Assembly: GCA_029860345.1 (NCBI GenBank)
Contig: JAOUBJ010000003.1
Location: 194,709-258,708 of the forward strand
Source: Candidatus Zixiibacteriota bacterium
GTDB taxonomy: Bacteria; Zixibacteria; MSB-5A5; GN15; FEB-12
Length of the DNA: 64,000 nucleotides
Direction: 5' to 3'
Shown: positions 53,242-62,318 of the stretch, piece by piece
How positions within the stretch are numbered: position 1 is the first letter of the stretch
Layout: each line of letters begins with the position of its first letter
Translations under genes and position numbers: made by a program
The notes under the pieces: model-generated
Databases searched by the model: none
What the model saw: the letters and a program-made list of their open reading frames with translations, nothing else
What the model was told of the DNA's origin: nothing

Positions 53242-55431
53242 CTATACAGATGGTTTGACACTGCTTGGCAAATCTTTCGTCTTGGGCGGATCGTAAGCAA
53301 TGACCAGAAGCATATCGTCCTTCTGTAGCGTGTGAAAAGGATTCTCCTTCTTGTTGGACAGCATCGGCAACGGATTGATCTTGAACTGAATCCTTCCTTT
53401 CACTCGCCGGCCAATACCTATGGGAATGACACCGTCTTTGGTTGTGACGTCGGTACATGCGACGCGGTACTTTCTGAAGGAAGCACCCGTCACAGAATCC
53501 GGTATTTTCACGGTATAAAGCTCGCAGGTGTCTCCCGTGGGTGTTAACAACTGGCGATAGACGTCGCTGAGACCTCTGTTCAAAGCACATTGGGCAAGTA
53601 GCATAGTCCGAATGTTACTTGAGGCAACAAAGTCCAGCGTTCCGGGGAAAGATCGTCTCAGTTCAGTAATCACCTTGACGTTGGCGACATTTCGCAATTC
53701 CACCACTACATCGAGCTCCACATCGTTATCTTCCGCGATCTCCTTTAGCACAAATACCGTGCGAAGTGTTTTTTCATCACTGGACTGTTCGCGATCATCA
53801 GCAAGCACAATGATGGCATCTGATTTCTCGACATTTGCGTTTAGTAGTGACATTTTGGCCCCGGGGTCGCCGGGACAGAAATACACATCTTCGAATCCCT
53901 CCGATCGCCGTTTTTGGAATTGTCGATTGAGCTCTTTGAAGTCAATTCCGGGGTCGTCCGAAACCACTGCGATTACCGAGTGTTCAAGGATAGGACTCCT
54001 AAGCTGTTCGATTACGGCGAGGGCGCGGGAGTTCCAATTGGCAATGACAAAGTGATCGGAGAGTTGCTTGGGCATACCTGCCTCCATGAAATGAATTATA
54101 AAACTCGATGCGAATAGACCGGTAATGAGGGCAATCATCAATGGCCCTAGGACTAGTGCCGATAGGCAAAAAAGCCTACCCACTCCAGTTACCGGGACAC
54201 GATTTTCCATTCCGCTGACTATGTATATCACAACAGAATACACGGACTCAAAGAAATTGGAGAAGGCCGCATTGATCTCGTGTTCCGCTAAATAGGCACC
54301 ATAGGAACAGGCAAGAGCCAGCATAATAGCAATGACTCCGAGTCCGCGAGCGGGATGGGAACGAAAGAATCTAAACAGCCTCAGACGGAACCGGAATGAC
54401 AAGATTATCAGCGTCACAAAGGCTACTGCCAAGACAATGTTGATGGGGGTGAAAAACGTGCTCGGAGGGGGCATGTAGATACCATTGCCGTATATAGAGA
54501 AATTGTCCAGGGATTGAGTGGATTGAAACCTGGAGAAGAGCCCTGAGTAGTCACTGCTGTCGCGGTTTTCGAGCTCAGCAGTGGCGGCATTAATTAGAGT
54601 CACAACTCCACTTACAAGTGCTGAATCCTCGTTTCTTGTTGTAACCAGAAGTACCGGCACCGATATGGCGTGGATGTCGGATGACTGGTTAGCATACGTC
54701 CTGGCAGGAATACTTCGGATGTAAATCCCTGTACGTTTGTCCTTGGATCGTCCGATTGTGATTTGTTTGCGTGCATCATGATCTAGTGAGTATAGATGCG
54801 CCACTCTCGCCCTCATGAGGTCTTTAACTAGATCGTTTCCTAACCCGTCAACATAGGTCGCGACATCAAGTTCATCCGCACGAAAGAGTCCTTCAACTTC
54901 GTCCAAGGAAACATCTTCTCTATGCGTATATTGCCCGGACGAAATACCGAGAGTGTTGAACAGTCCCTGGGTAGTAGATTTCGTACCGCTGCCGGGGAGC
55001 CCGGGAAATATCCGCAGATCACGAAACTGCGAGGCGCGCTGGATATTGAACTGAGATCTGACCAGAATGTGAAGATATTCCTCGAATATGGGTTTGATGA
55101 CTTGGATAGTTGACTCGGAATCATGCCTCAAATGCTCGACTAGAGCATCCTGCTGAGTTAGCGCGAACCGGACTTTTCCGGAATCCAACATGCGGAGGTT
55201 TTGCTGAGAACCGTTTGTGATGGAATCTCGGACATTCACGTTCGAATTCTGGCTCAACTGCGATGCCATTTTGCCGATCTCTGCGTAAATGCTCCCTTCT
55301 GGCCCAGTGGCGATTACGGTGTCAAGAAGGGAACCGCCCTCTGTACCCTCATCTGCCCAACCAACAAAGCCAGCAAAGAGTATCAGTAAGGTTAAAGCAA
55401 GCGAGTTTATGAGTTGCCTATTGATTGTCAT
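53242..55431 (-). CDS. TAXI-type periplasmic receptor fused to a two-helix pore and an RCK/TrkA-N-type domain (candidate ligand-gated ion channel)
   Basis: 729 residues. A signal peptide or anchor (1-26) precedes a TAXI-family substrate-binding domain (about 36-315), with ATGPEGSIYAEIGKMASQLS, LTQQDALVEHL, LRIFPGLPGSGTKSTTQG, ELDVATYVDG and a C-terminal AISVPVLLVTTR. A membrane helix (328-346) leads to a second (363-382), a pore-helix-like segment (FFESVYSVVIYIVSGMENR, 393-411), PVTGVGRL as in 2-TM potassium channels, and a third helix (420-445). Residues 456-729 form an RCK/TrkA-N-like region (LSDHFVIANWNSRALAVIEQ, IAVVSDDPGID, SDAIIVLADD). The expected TVGYG filter is replaced by IVSGMEN, closer to CASTOR/POLLUX channels, so selectivity is unknown. 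GGGAG precedes the ATG. Confidence 0.75.
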   Translation of the reverse strand: MTINRQLINSLALTLLILFAGFVGWADEGTEGGSLLDTVIATGPEGSIYAEIGKMASQLSQNSNVNVRDSITNGSQQNLRMLDSGKVRFALTQQDALVEHLRHDSESTIQVIKPIFEEYLHILVRSQFNIQRASQFRDLRIFPGLPGSGTKSTTQGLFNTLGISSGQYTHREDVSLDEVEGLFRADELDVATYVDGLGNDLVKDLMRARVAHLYSLDHDARKQITIGRSKDKRTGIYIRSIPARTYANQSSDIHAISVPVLLVTTRNEDSALVSGVVTLINAATAELENRDSSDYSGLFSRFQSTQSLDNFSIYGNGIYMPPPSTFFTPINIVLAVAFVTLIILSFRFRLRLFRFFRSHPARGLGVIAIMLALACSYGAYLAEHEINAAFSNFFESVYSVVIYIVSGMENRVPVTGVGRLFCLSALVLGPLMIALITGLFASSFIIHFMEAGMPKQLSDHFVIANWNSRALAVIEQLRSPILEHSVIAVVSDDPGIDFKELNRQFQKRRSEGFEDVYFCPGDPGAKMSLLNANVEKSDAIIVLADDREQSSDEKTLRTVFVLKEIAEDNDVELDVVVELRNVANVKVITELRRSFPGTLDFVASSNIRTMLLAQCALNRGLSDVYRQLLTPTGDTCELYTVKIPDSVTGASFRKYRVACTDVTTKDGVIPIGIGRRVKGRIQFKINPLPMLSNKKENPFHTLQKDDMLLVIAYDPPKTKDLPSSVKPSV

Positions 55432-55725
55432 TCACCAGCTCCCTGTCTTGTAACTGTAGCCACGTTTCCTAATCAGAGATGGACATTGGTCAACTAACCT
55501 GCGATCAGATGAAGAGCCAAAAGTACATTCATAGCTGAGCACACATCAACGATTCTCACTCCCAAGCAAGTTCGTATTGTTGGTGAGAGTATAATAAATA
55601 CCGTAGAGGAACTCAACCATTTTTCGCTGCCCTCTCCCGATTTCCATCATGCGTGTTCCACAGGGTCTTGCACGCCGCAGGAGGGTGTGATCCTGCGGTC
55701 GGAGTAAGCGAGTAATCCCTGGAGC

Positions 55726-56022
55726 CTACAGCTTTTCCTTGCGCTTCTTGAACACTATACGCGATATCCAAATGGCTGCGGCCAACAACGCCACTCCAAA
55801 GAGACCTCGATCTGATGTGAGCACGGCTTTGAACAGCCGAAAAAGAATCTCAAAAATGTTGCCGGAGGAAATGTCTACATTCTCGACCGCTCCGAGTATC
55901 AAATAACCGGCCACCGCCCAAAGAGCATATACGAGAATCGTTAGGGTAAGGCGGTCTCTGGGATTGATCCGTTGATGTGCAGACTTATCGGATTCTTCGT
56001 TGTCAGCGTCTGGAATGGCCAA
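55726..56022 (-). CDS. Small membrane protein, unknown
   Basis: 98 residues with a TTG start and GAGG just upstream. A charged N-terminus (DADNEESDKSAHQ) precedes two hydrophobic helices (about 26-45 and 71-90), then a basic RIVFKKRKEKL end, giving a hairpin in the membrane with both ends probably cytoplasmic. I recognise no family. It is 294 bp upstream of the receptor-channel gene on the same strand and could be its partner, but nothing in the sequence proves this. Confidence 0.55.
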   Translation of the reverse strand: MAIPDADNEESDKSAHQRINPRDRLTLTILVYALWAVAGYLILGAVENVDISSGNIFEILFRLFKAVLTSDRGLFGVALLAAAIWISRIVFKKRKEKL

Positions 56023-56162
56023 AATACCTCAGACCTAATCAACTGTCGAAACCTCGCCCTTCGACTGCGCTCAGGACGACCCCTTCGGGACAGGGGTTTC
56101 GACCTACCTTGTTAACCTGGATGAAGTCTCGGGCGCGAAGCGCCAAGAACCCATTTATCAGT

Positions 56163-57566
56163 TTATGAGTCGACCGTCACAGTCTCGGCGTTGAGAGCTT
56201 TCAGATCGCAGGTGAAATGCCTGAGAAACACCGGCTGTTTCACGATCTCGAAACCTTTCAGGCTGTCTTTGCGAGCCACAATCTTTTCGGCCGTTTCGGC
56301 AATATAATCCAGATGTGAATTGGTAAACACTCTTCGAGGTAAAGCCATCCGCACCAGTTCACGACTGGCGTGCATCTTCTTACCGGTATTGGGGTCGACC
56401 CCACCGAACATCAAGGAACCTATCTCCACGGTCCGAACGCCACCATCAACATAAAAGGCGCAGGCCAGACTCTGACCGGGGAACTGTTCAGCCGGTATCT
56501 GGGGCAGCAGTTTACCAGCATCACAGAACACGGCGTGACCGCCAGTCGGTTCGACGATAGGTATTCCAGCCGCCTTGATTTGCTCACCGAAGTATTTCAC
56601 CTGATCGATCCGGAAATCGAGGTAGTCGTGTTCCATCACCTCCTGCAATCCAATGGCCAGCACTTCCAGATCGCGCCCGGCCAAACCGCCGTAGGTCGGG
56701 AAGCCTTCAATCAGAATCAAAAGTTCGGTGAGTCGGCCGAACAGCTCTTCATCGTCGAGAATAATAAACCCGCCGATATTGGCCAGCCCGTCTTTCTTGG
56801 CCGACATCATGGCGCCGTCGCACAGTGAGAACATCTCGGTAGTGATCTCAGCGATAGACTTATCCTGATACCCGGGCTCGTCCCGCTTGATAAAGTAGGC
56901 GTTTTCCGCAAAGCGAGCACAGTCGAAGAAAAACGGAATCCGATAGTAGCGACAGATGCGCGACACTTCGTGAATGTTGGCCATCGACACCGGCTGCCCA
57001 CCCACCGAGTTGTTGGTGATGGTCATGATTACCATCGAAATCTGCTCCGAAGTGTGCTTCCGGATAAACTCCTCCAACCGCAGGACATCCATATTCCCCT
57101 TGAACGGTAGTGGTTCATCGGAGTCCGCTTCCGGGCACGGCAGATCGAGCGGTATGCCGCCTTTGTGCAGGGTGTTGCCGCGGGTAGTATCGAAGTGGGT
57201 GTTGTTCAGCACATACTTTCCTTTTTCCAGGATAGATGTGAACACTATGTTCTCAGCCGAACGCCCTTGATGGCAGGGGAGCAAAAACCGCTTACCGAAT
57301 ATCTCTTTGACGGTCTTTTCGAACTTACGAAACGACCTCGCCCCGGCATAAGTCTCATCGCCCAACATCAGGGCGGCCCATTGCTGCGCCGACATCGCCC
57401 CGGTACCGGAATCGGTCAGCAAATCGAGGTATATCCATTCGCCATCGAGCTTGAAAACATTGTAGTTGGCCTGCCTGAGCCGGTAGAGACGTTCTTCCGG
57501 CGACAGCAGCTTAATCGGTTCGACTGATTTAACGCGGTAGGGTTCCGCGGGTGGACGCTTTCTCAT
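56163..57566 (-). CDS. tnaA: Tryptophanase (beta-eliminating lyase)
   Basis: 467 residues, fold-type I PLP enzyme. The Schiff-base lysine is in MMSAKKDGLANIGG (about Lys258). ITNNSVGGQPVSMAN, ARFAENAYFIK and EGFPTYGGLAGRDLE are shared by tryptophanases and tyrosine phenol-lyases. Two points favour tryptophanase: FDTTRG (Asp126) as in TnaA FDTTQG, and VRTVEIGS, where tyrosine phenol-lyase has the phenol-binding arginine of RSMERG. It would split tryptophan to indole, pyruvate and ammonia. It lies downstream of an asparaginase and a short open frame, probably in one operon. Confidence 0.88.
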   Translation of the reverse strand: MRKRPPAEPYRVKSVEPIKLLSPEERLYRLRQANYNVFKLDGEWIYLDLLTDSGTGAMSAQQWAALMLGDETYAGARSFRKFEKTVKEIFGKRFLLPCHQGRSAENIVFTSILEKGKYVLNNTHFDTTRGNTLHKGGIPLDLPCPEADSDEPLPFKGNMDVLRLEEFIRKHTSEQISMVIMTITNNSVGGQPVSMANIHEVSRICRYYRIPFFFDCARFAENAYFIKRDEPGYQDKSIAEITTEMFSLCDGAMMSAKKDGLANIGGFIILDDEELFGRLTELLILIEGFPTYGGLAGRDLEVLAIGLQEVMEHDYLDFRIDQVKYFGEQIKAAGIPIVEPTGGHAVFCDAGKLLPQIPAEQFPGQSLACAFYVDGGVRTVEIGSLMFGGVDPNTGKKMHASRELVRMALPRRVFTNSHLDYIAETAEKIVARKDSLKGFEIVKQPVFLRHFTCDLKALNAETVTVDS

Positions 57567-57625
57567 TTTAGTACTCTCTTTTTTGACGGTTCCAGGTTTA
57601 CGGACCAGCGGTCAAAGAGAGCGGC

Positions 57626-57712
57626 TTAGGTGGCGTCTTTTACCCAGCGGCGATGGTACTCGATCCCGAGGTGTATGAGCGACAGAGCTGTGTATCGTGC
57701 GTTCGCCATCAT
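57626..57712 (-). CDS. Possible 28-residue peptide between asparaginase and tryptophanase genes
   Basis: The ATG overlaps the asparaginase stop (ATGA) and is preceded by AGGAAAGC. It encodes MMANARYTALSLIHLGIEYH followed by RRWVKDAT and ends 59 bp before tnaA. Its one tryptophan near the end recalls tnaC leader peptides, but the terminal proline of TnaC is missing. It may equally be a chance frame. Confidence 0.3.
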   Translation of the reverse strand: MMANARYTALSLIHLGIEYHRRWVKDAT

Positions 57713-58728
57713 GCTTTCCTTAGCTTGAAGGATGGAACGATCCGTCCGGTGACTATCTTCCGGGCGTTGCGAACCTCTGGTTGCTCGTGCTTTTTCATAA
57801 AGGGATAATGCTCAATATTCTTTATTATGTCAAGCTGCTTGAGAGCTTCAATTATTATCGCCCCCATCGCCCGCCAGTTGCCGTCGTGGACCTTGACTGC
57901 GATCCCGACCGATGGTTCGGCCAGACCGACTCCCTCGATGGATTCCCCACCCACCTTGCAGACGATATTGTGCTCGAATGAACGCATCAAAGCCAGATCG
58001 AGCCGGTGGCGACCGGAGACCATCTCGGGGTAGCTGCGCATAGCGTCTCGGATACGAGTGAGCGCCGCCCGAACGATTAGATCGTCACTATCGACATTGG
58101 CCAGTCTCATAAATGCTCGTGCGATGTTCAAAAGCGGTAGCGGAAAGTTCGGCGCACTGCACCCGTCGACCCCGGTCGGCATCTTCTCAATCGGATACTC
58201 GCAGAAATCGCTGACCGCTTGCTTTACAAGTTTCTGGGTCTTACTCTCGGGATTGATATACTCGCCGGGCTCTTCACCGAGAAACTTCGCCAGCGCCAGA
58301 AACCCGGCATGCTTGCCCGAACAATTATGACGTACCGGATCGGTTTCTTCGCCGTCATGCGGAAACTCCATCGTCTCTTGCATACCGAGCGGCCAGTGGC
58401 TGCCACACTGGAGATCATTCGGCGTGCAGCCAATGGCTTCCAGAATCGATAGCACGACATCGCGGTGGTCGTCGGAACCGTTGTGTGAGCCGCACATGAT
58501 AGCCAGTTGTCGCGGTGTGAACTTGAAATGGTCGGCGGCGCCGGCGGTCATCAGCGGGAGAAGCTGAAACGGTTTGATGCACGAGCGGGTCATGCTGACC
58601 ATTTCAGGATCACCAAGCGAATGGGTCAGCTTACCTGATGCGTCGACTACGGCAATCGAGGCATAGTGTAGCGCTTCGATTTCATCACCGCGATACACGC
58701 GGGCCGCGAGGTGGGGTTGGTTATTCAT
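57709..58728 (-). CDS. L-asparaginase II family protein
   Basis: 339 residues. Family segments are MTRSCIKPFQLLPLM, MCGSHNGSDDHRD, HNCSGKHAGFLALAKF and PTGVDGCSAPNFPLPL. This is the PF06089-type asparaginase, unrelated to the classical AnsA/B fold, and it hydrolyses asparagine to aspartate and ammonia. With tryptophanase downstream the operon looks like amino-acid catabolism. There is no clear ribosome site before the ATG. The upstream gap 58729-58978 carries P1 repeats. Confidence 0.92.
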   Translation of the reverse strand: MNNQPHLAARVYRGDEIEALHYASIAVVDASGKLTHSLGDPEMVSMTRSCIKPFQLLPLMTAGAADHFKFTPRQLAIMCGSHNGSDDHRDVVLSILEAIGCTPNDLQCGSHWPLGMQETMEFPHDGEETDPVRHNCSGKHAGFLALAKFLGEEPGEYINPESKTQKLVKQAVSDFCEYPIEKMPTGVDGCSAPNFPLPLLNIARAFMRLANVDSDDLIVRAALTRIRDAMRSYPEMVSGRHRLDLALMRSFEHNIVCKVGGESIEGVGLAEPSVGIAVKVHDGNWRAMGAIIIEALKQLDIIKNIEHYPFMKKHEQPEVRNARKIVTGRIVPSFKLRKA

Positions 58729-58754
58729 GTGTCAATTTCGATCTTTGGGTCCGT

Positions 58755-58926
58755 TCACCCTTCGACTGAGCTCAGGGCAGTCCTTCGGACCGAGGGTATC
58801 GACCTACAGGTGATTACCGCGACGCTATGCTTCCTCGCAATGACTAATACCGTGTCATGCTGAGCGCAGTCGAAGCATGAAATCCTATTCGCCACGCGCT
58901 CACCCTTCGACTGCGCTCAGGGTGAC
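58755..58926. repeat. Three P1 palindromes
   Basis: P1 copies at about 58755-58777 (decayed), 58856-58879 (CATG variant) and 58901-58926 (arms CACCCT/AGGGTG). The segment after the last copy, ACAGATAAGTCGGTTTCTTG, resembles the ACCGATAAATCGGTTTCTCG module at 63132 and 63488. Confidence 0.7.
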
Positions 58927-58978
58927 ACAGATAAGTCGGTTTCTTGCCTAAGGAACGTAGCGCGAAAAAAGTAACTTG

Positions 58979-59590
58979 TTACCTAGGTCCCATGTTTTGG
59001 GCGATAGCCGTGATCAAGCCCTCCAACTGCCCGGACAACATCACGCGATAGACACCCTCATGTTTCTTCGTGGTCAAAACCGAAACCTCCGACATGCCGA
59101 TCCCCATAGCCTCAGCCGACGTCCGCACTACCACATGTACCAGCGTGTCACCCTCCACCGTTTCACCAAGTATCTCGATCTCGGCGCTACTCATGGCCGC
59201 TTGCAACTGCGGCACGGCGGTGAGAATCTCCGTCATGGAAAAGGCGAAGAACTCAGCGGCTGACATGTTCATAAACTCCTGCGTGTTGAGTGACCGACCG
59301 AGCCACTGAAAACTATCGGCCACGGCGCCGGTGGAATCGACCTGAATCGCAGATTCGACCATCGGACGCAAGATCGACTGGTAGCGGTCCAGACCGTCGG
59401 GGTGCAACGCCTGTGCGTATGTTGTCCAATCGGTCGCACGGTAGGCGTCGTGGGCTGCATTGGCTGCTTTGCTCGCTTCGCCGGTTCCACCTCCTCCGCC
59501 CGAGGAACAGGAAGCCGCCATCACCATGGCAACGATGCACAAGTGTCCGAGTAGAACCGCTAAGTTCAGTGTCGAAGTTCTCTTTGTCAT
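58979..59590 (-). CDS. Lipoprotein, unknown function
   Basis: 203 residues. The signal peptide ends in a lipobox (MVMAASC) followed by a Ser/Gly linker. The mature part (about 40-203) begins ASKAANAAHDAYRATDWTTY and ends in a beta-rich region (EGDTLVHVVVRTSAEAMGI and VYRVMLSGQLEGL), resembling NTF2-like or DUF4878-type lipoproteins, but I cannot assign it. GGAG lies before the ATG. Probably monocistronic, between two repeat-rich gaps. Confidence 0.75.
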   Translation of the reverse strand: MTKRTSTLNLAVLLGHLCIVAMVMAASCSSGGGGGTGEASKAANAAHDAYRATDWTTYAQALHPDGLDRYQSILRPMVESAIQVDSTGAVADSFQWLGRSLNTQEFMNMSAAEFFAFSMTEILTAVPQLQAAMSSAEIEILGETVEGDTLVHVVVRTSAEAMGIGMSEVSVLTTKKHEGVYRVMLSGQLEGLITAIAQNMGPR

Positions 59591-59703
59591 TTTATCTCCA
59601 TTCTGAAATACAACTTGTTCTTCAAAAACAGTCCTGCAAACATGGCGGGCAAGGTAGGCAAAAAAGCGGGGTAAGGCAAGCGGGCGGATAGTCGGACCTT
59701 TCG

Positions 59704-59782
59704 TGGGTGGCGTTGGGCGACCCCGCCCGACGCCTACCGGTCAACCTGCCTGCTGTCAGGCGAGTCGCCTAACAGCACATGC
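59704..59782. repeat. Reversed partial copy of the MITE-like element
   Basis: In reverse orientation it matches the right-hand half of the 148-bp element: GGGTGGCGTTGGGCGACCCC, then CTGTCAGGCGAGTCGCCTAA. The ends TGTTGAAAAAG are absent. Confidence 0.6.
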
Positions 59783-59901
59783 AACGTGCTGGTTCGCGTC
59801 ATTGCAGCGGATGGGTGGCCCGGACTTCAGTCCGGGATTCAAGGCTCTGATAGACGTGAACGAACCCACGAGCCGCATCGCTCTTGGTGGGATACCGAAG
59901 T

Positions 59902-60056
59902 TCATCCTTCGACTCCGCTCAGGATGAGATGGAGGAGGAGCTCAGGATGGGGTGGAGGAAATGTAGTGGATAGTAGGAAGTCGGAGCGAAGCGCGAGAAA
60001 GCGATTTATCGCCGCGAAGCGCGAGAGAGCGATTTATCGCCGCGAAGCGCGAGAAA
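59902..60056. repeat. P1 copy and a 28-bp tandem repeat
   Basis: P1 variant at 59902-59927 (arms TCATCCT/AGGATGA). Then 28-bp units at 59986-60013 and 60014-60041 (GCGAAGCGCGAGAAAGCGAT plus TTATCGCC, one mismatch), and a 15-bp third start at 60042-60056. They occupy the gap 59591-60071, where I see no gene. Confidence 0.72.
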
Positions 60057-60071
60057 CACGGCTTGACCGTC

Positions 60072-61427
60072 TTAGTTATTCAACCCCGTCGAAGGGGCGG
60101 GGATACGTCCGCCGCGAAGAACAAACCGCTCCGAGGAAAACTTCGACACCGGCATAATCGGCGCTGTCCCCAAAAGCCCGCCATACTCGGCTGACTGGCC
60201 AACCATTTTGCCGGGCACCGGAATGATCCGCACGGCGGTGGTCTTATTGTTGACGACACCAATAGCTGCTTCGTCGGCGATGATCCCGGCGATAGTTTCA
60301 GCCGGTGTGTCGCCGGGTATGGCGACCATATCCAGCCCGACCGAACAGACCGCCGACATCGCCTCAAGTTTTTCAAGCGAGATAGCACCCGCCTCGACCG
60401 CACGTATCATACCGGCATCTTCGGAAACCGGAATAAACGCGCCGGACAGTCCGCCGACATACGACGACGCCATCAAACCGCCTTTTTTGACTGCGTCGTT
60501 GAGCATCATCAGAGCCGCGGTACTGCCGGGGCAACCACATCGTTCGAGACCCATCGCTTCAAGTATATCGGCCACCGAGTCGCCCTCGGCGGGCGTAGGA
60601 GCCAATGACAGATCGATAATGCCGAACGGTACGCCCAACCGTTCGGATACTTTGCGACCAACCAACTCACCCATGCGGGTTACTTTGAAGGCCGTCCGTT
60701 TGATCACTTCGGCCAGGACGCCCAGATCGACTTGTCCCGCTTTCTTGACTGCTGAAAGCACCACGCCCGGTCCGGAGATACCTACGTTGATAACCGTGTC
60801 CGGTTCCGACATGCCGTGGAAGGCACCAGCGATAAACGGGTTGTCCTCGACACAGTTGGCGAACACGACCAGCTTGCAGCAGCCGATTGCTTCTGGGGTC
60901 TTCTCCGCAAGGTCTTTAATAACTATCGCCATGCGACCGATCGCGTCCATGTTGATCCCGGCCTTGGTCGAGGCGACGTTGACCGATGAACAAACGCGCT
61001 GGGTTGCTGCAAGTGCTTCGGGGATCGAGTCGATCATGGTGACATCGCCTGCGGTCATGCCTTTTTGCACCAACGCCGAGAAGCCACCGAGATAGTCGAC
61101 ACCGAGTTCAGCGGCACACTCGTCCAACGTCTTGGCAATGTTCACAAATGTTTCATGCGAGTGTCCGTCGGCGATTATTGCGATAGGTGACACGGCCAGA
61201 CGTTTGTTGGCAATAGGTATCCCGAAATCGCTGGAGACCGTCTCGACTGTCTTGACATGGTGCTCCCCCACTCTCAGCAACTTCTCTCGGATATTAGACG
61301 CCAGCTTGCCCGGGTCCGGGCTGGCGCAATCGCGCAGGGAGATACCGAGTGTCACGGTTCTTATGTCGAGGTGTTGCACCTCGGTCATGTGAATCGTTTC
61401 GACTATTTCGTTCGGATCGTAGGGCAT
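60072..61427 (-). CDS. UPF0210 (PFL-like, DUF711) family protein
   Basis: 451 residues from the ATG at 61427; an in-frame TTG lies four codons upstream. Family stretches include [75 protein letters not shown] and the C-terminal [20 protein letters not shown]. The fold resembles pyruvate formate-lyase, but the enzyme activity is unknown. UPF0210 genes are usually next to a UPF0237 ACT-domain gene; here that partner is at 62319, separated by a HEPN-like gene. Confidence 0.92.
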   Translation of the reverse strand: MPYDPNEIVETIHMTEVQHLDIRTVTLGISLRDCASPDPGKLASNIREKLLRVGEHHVKTVETVSSDFGIPIANKRLAVSPIAIIADGHSHETFVNIAKTLDECAAELGVDYLGGFSALVQKGMTAGDVTMIDSIPEALAATQRVCSSVNVASTKAGINMDAIGRMAIVIKDLAEKTPEAIGCCKLVVFANCVEDNPFIAGAFHGMSEPDTVINVGISGPGVVLSAVKKAGQVDLGVLAEVIKRTAFKVTRMGELVGRKVSERLGVPFGIIDLSLAPTPAEGDSVADILEAMGLERCGCPGSTAALMMLNDAVKKGGLMASSYVGGLSGAFIPVSEDAGMIRAVEAGAISLEKLEAMSAVCSVGLDMVAIPGDTPAETIAGIIADEAAIGVVNNKTTAVRIIPVPGKMVGQSAEYGGLLGTAPIMPVSKFSSERFVLRGGRIPAPSTGLNN

Positions 61428-61456
61428 GGGCTCGCTCAATCTATCAATAAGGGTAC

Positions 61457-62314
61457 TTAAGCTTTGTCCGCAACTCCAGCTTTGACTCGTACAGTCCTAT
61501 ATAGATGTTCGTTCAACTCGGTCAGAGCATCAGTCAGATCTGTAATGAGCTTCGATTTGACGGTCACTTTCTGTCCTATAGGACATAGCTTTATGCGATC
61601 ATGGACGTACTTATTCATTTCAGCTCGATTATGCACGACAAGGTTTCGAGTGTAATAGGCAGCCCTGAGATCGGACCACTTGAGTAGGTCTTGGCTAATG
61701 TGAACAGTCATACGTTCCTGAAAAAACTTTGCAATGCCGTCGATGCTCTCATGACCAAGTCGGTCTAACTCCCGATCAATAATGTTGTTCTTCAACTGCT
61801 TTACAGAAGACGCTGACAAGATTTCGCTATAGTCGAGGGACTTCCGTTGTTGACCATCCCGCTGATTTGAACCACCAATTAGTTGTCCAGGCCTACATGC
61901 GAAGAACACTCGCACATACTCTTTCACGATTTCTTCAAACAACATAATCCCATAGACGAGTGCGATCTTATTGACGATGGCTATGCTGTACGGAAAACCT
62001 GTTTGACTCACTCGCTGTTGCCAACTCGGGAACCGGGCTTTTCGCTCTCTTGCTACTGCTTCTATGAGGGCGTCCTTGTACTCCTCACCCTTTGGAGGCT
62101 CACCAAGTGGGCCTGGCTTGGCTTCTAACTTCACAACTTGGGGGGCTTTCTGGGCCGCGTCGACCACTTCTTCAATAAATGCGTTGACGGACTTTTTAGT
62201 TTCCTCGTGGGCTTTCTCTCCAACCAGTGCTACGAATCTGGACAACTCAGTGATGCTCTTCTTGAAGTGGCTCTTAAGCTCCCTGAGATTCTCTTTTGCT
62301 GCCTTTTTGGTCAC
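61457..62314 (-). CDS. HEPN-domain-like protein, possible ribonuclease
   Basis: 285 residues from the GTG at 62314, four bases after the ACT-gene stop; the longer frame would overlap that gene. The N-terminal 70 residues are a charged, probably helical or coiled-coil region. The rest is helical with [20 protein letters not shown], and near the end [19 protein letters not shown], where R-N-L-V-V-H (Arg223, His228) fits the Rx4-6H motif of HEPN ribonucleases, closest in style to MAE_28990/RiboL-PSP-type HEPN proteins. Those families act in defence or as toxins. No antitoxin-like partner is adjacent. It splits the UPF0237-UPF0210 pair and its base composition looks lower in G+C than the neighbours, suggesting insertion. 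Confidence 0.65.
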   Translation of the reverse strand: MTKKAAKENLRELKSHFKKSITELSRFVALVGEKAHEETKKSVNAFIEEVVDAAQKAPQVVKLEAKPGPLGEPPKGEEYKDALIEAVARERKARFPSWQQRVSQTGFPYSIAIVNKIALVYGIMLFEEIVKEYVRVFFACRPGQLIGGSNQRDGQQRKSLDYSEILSASSVKQLKNNIIDRELDRLGHESIDGIAKFFQERMTVHISQDLLKWSDLRAAYYTRNLVVHNRAEMNKYVHDRIKLCPIGQKVTVKSKLITDLTDALTELNEHLYRTVRVKAGVADKA

Positions 62315-62318
62315 GCGC

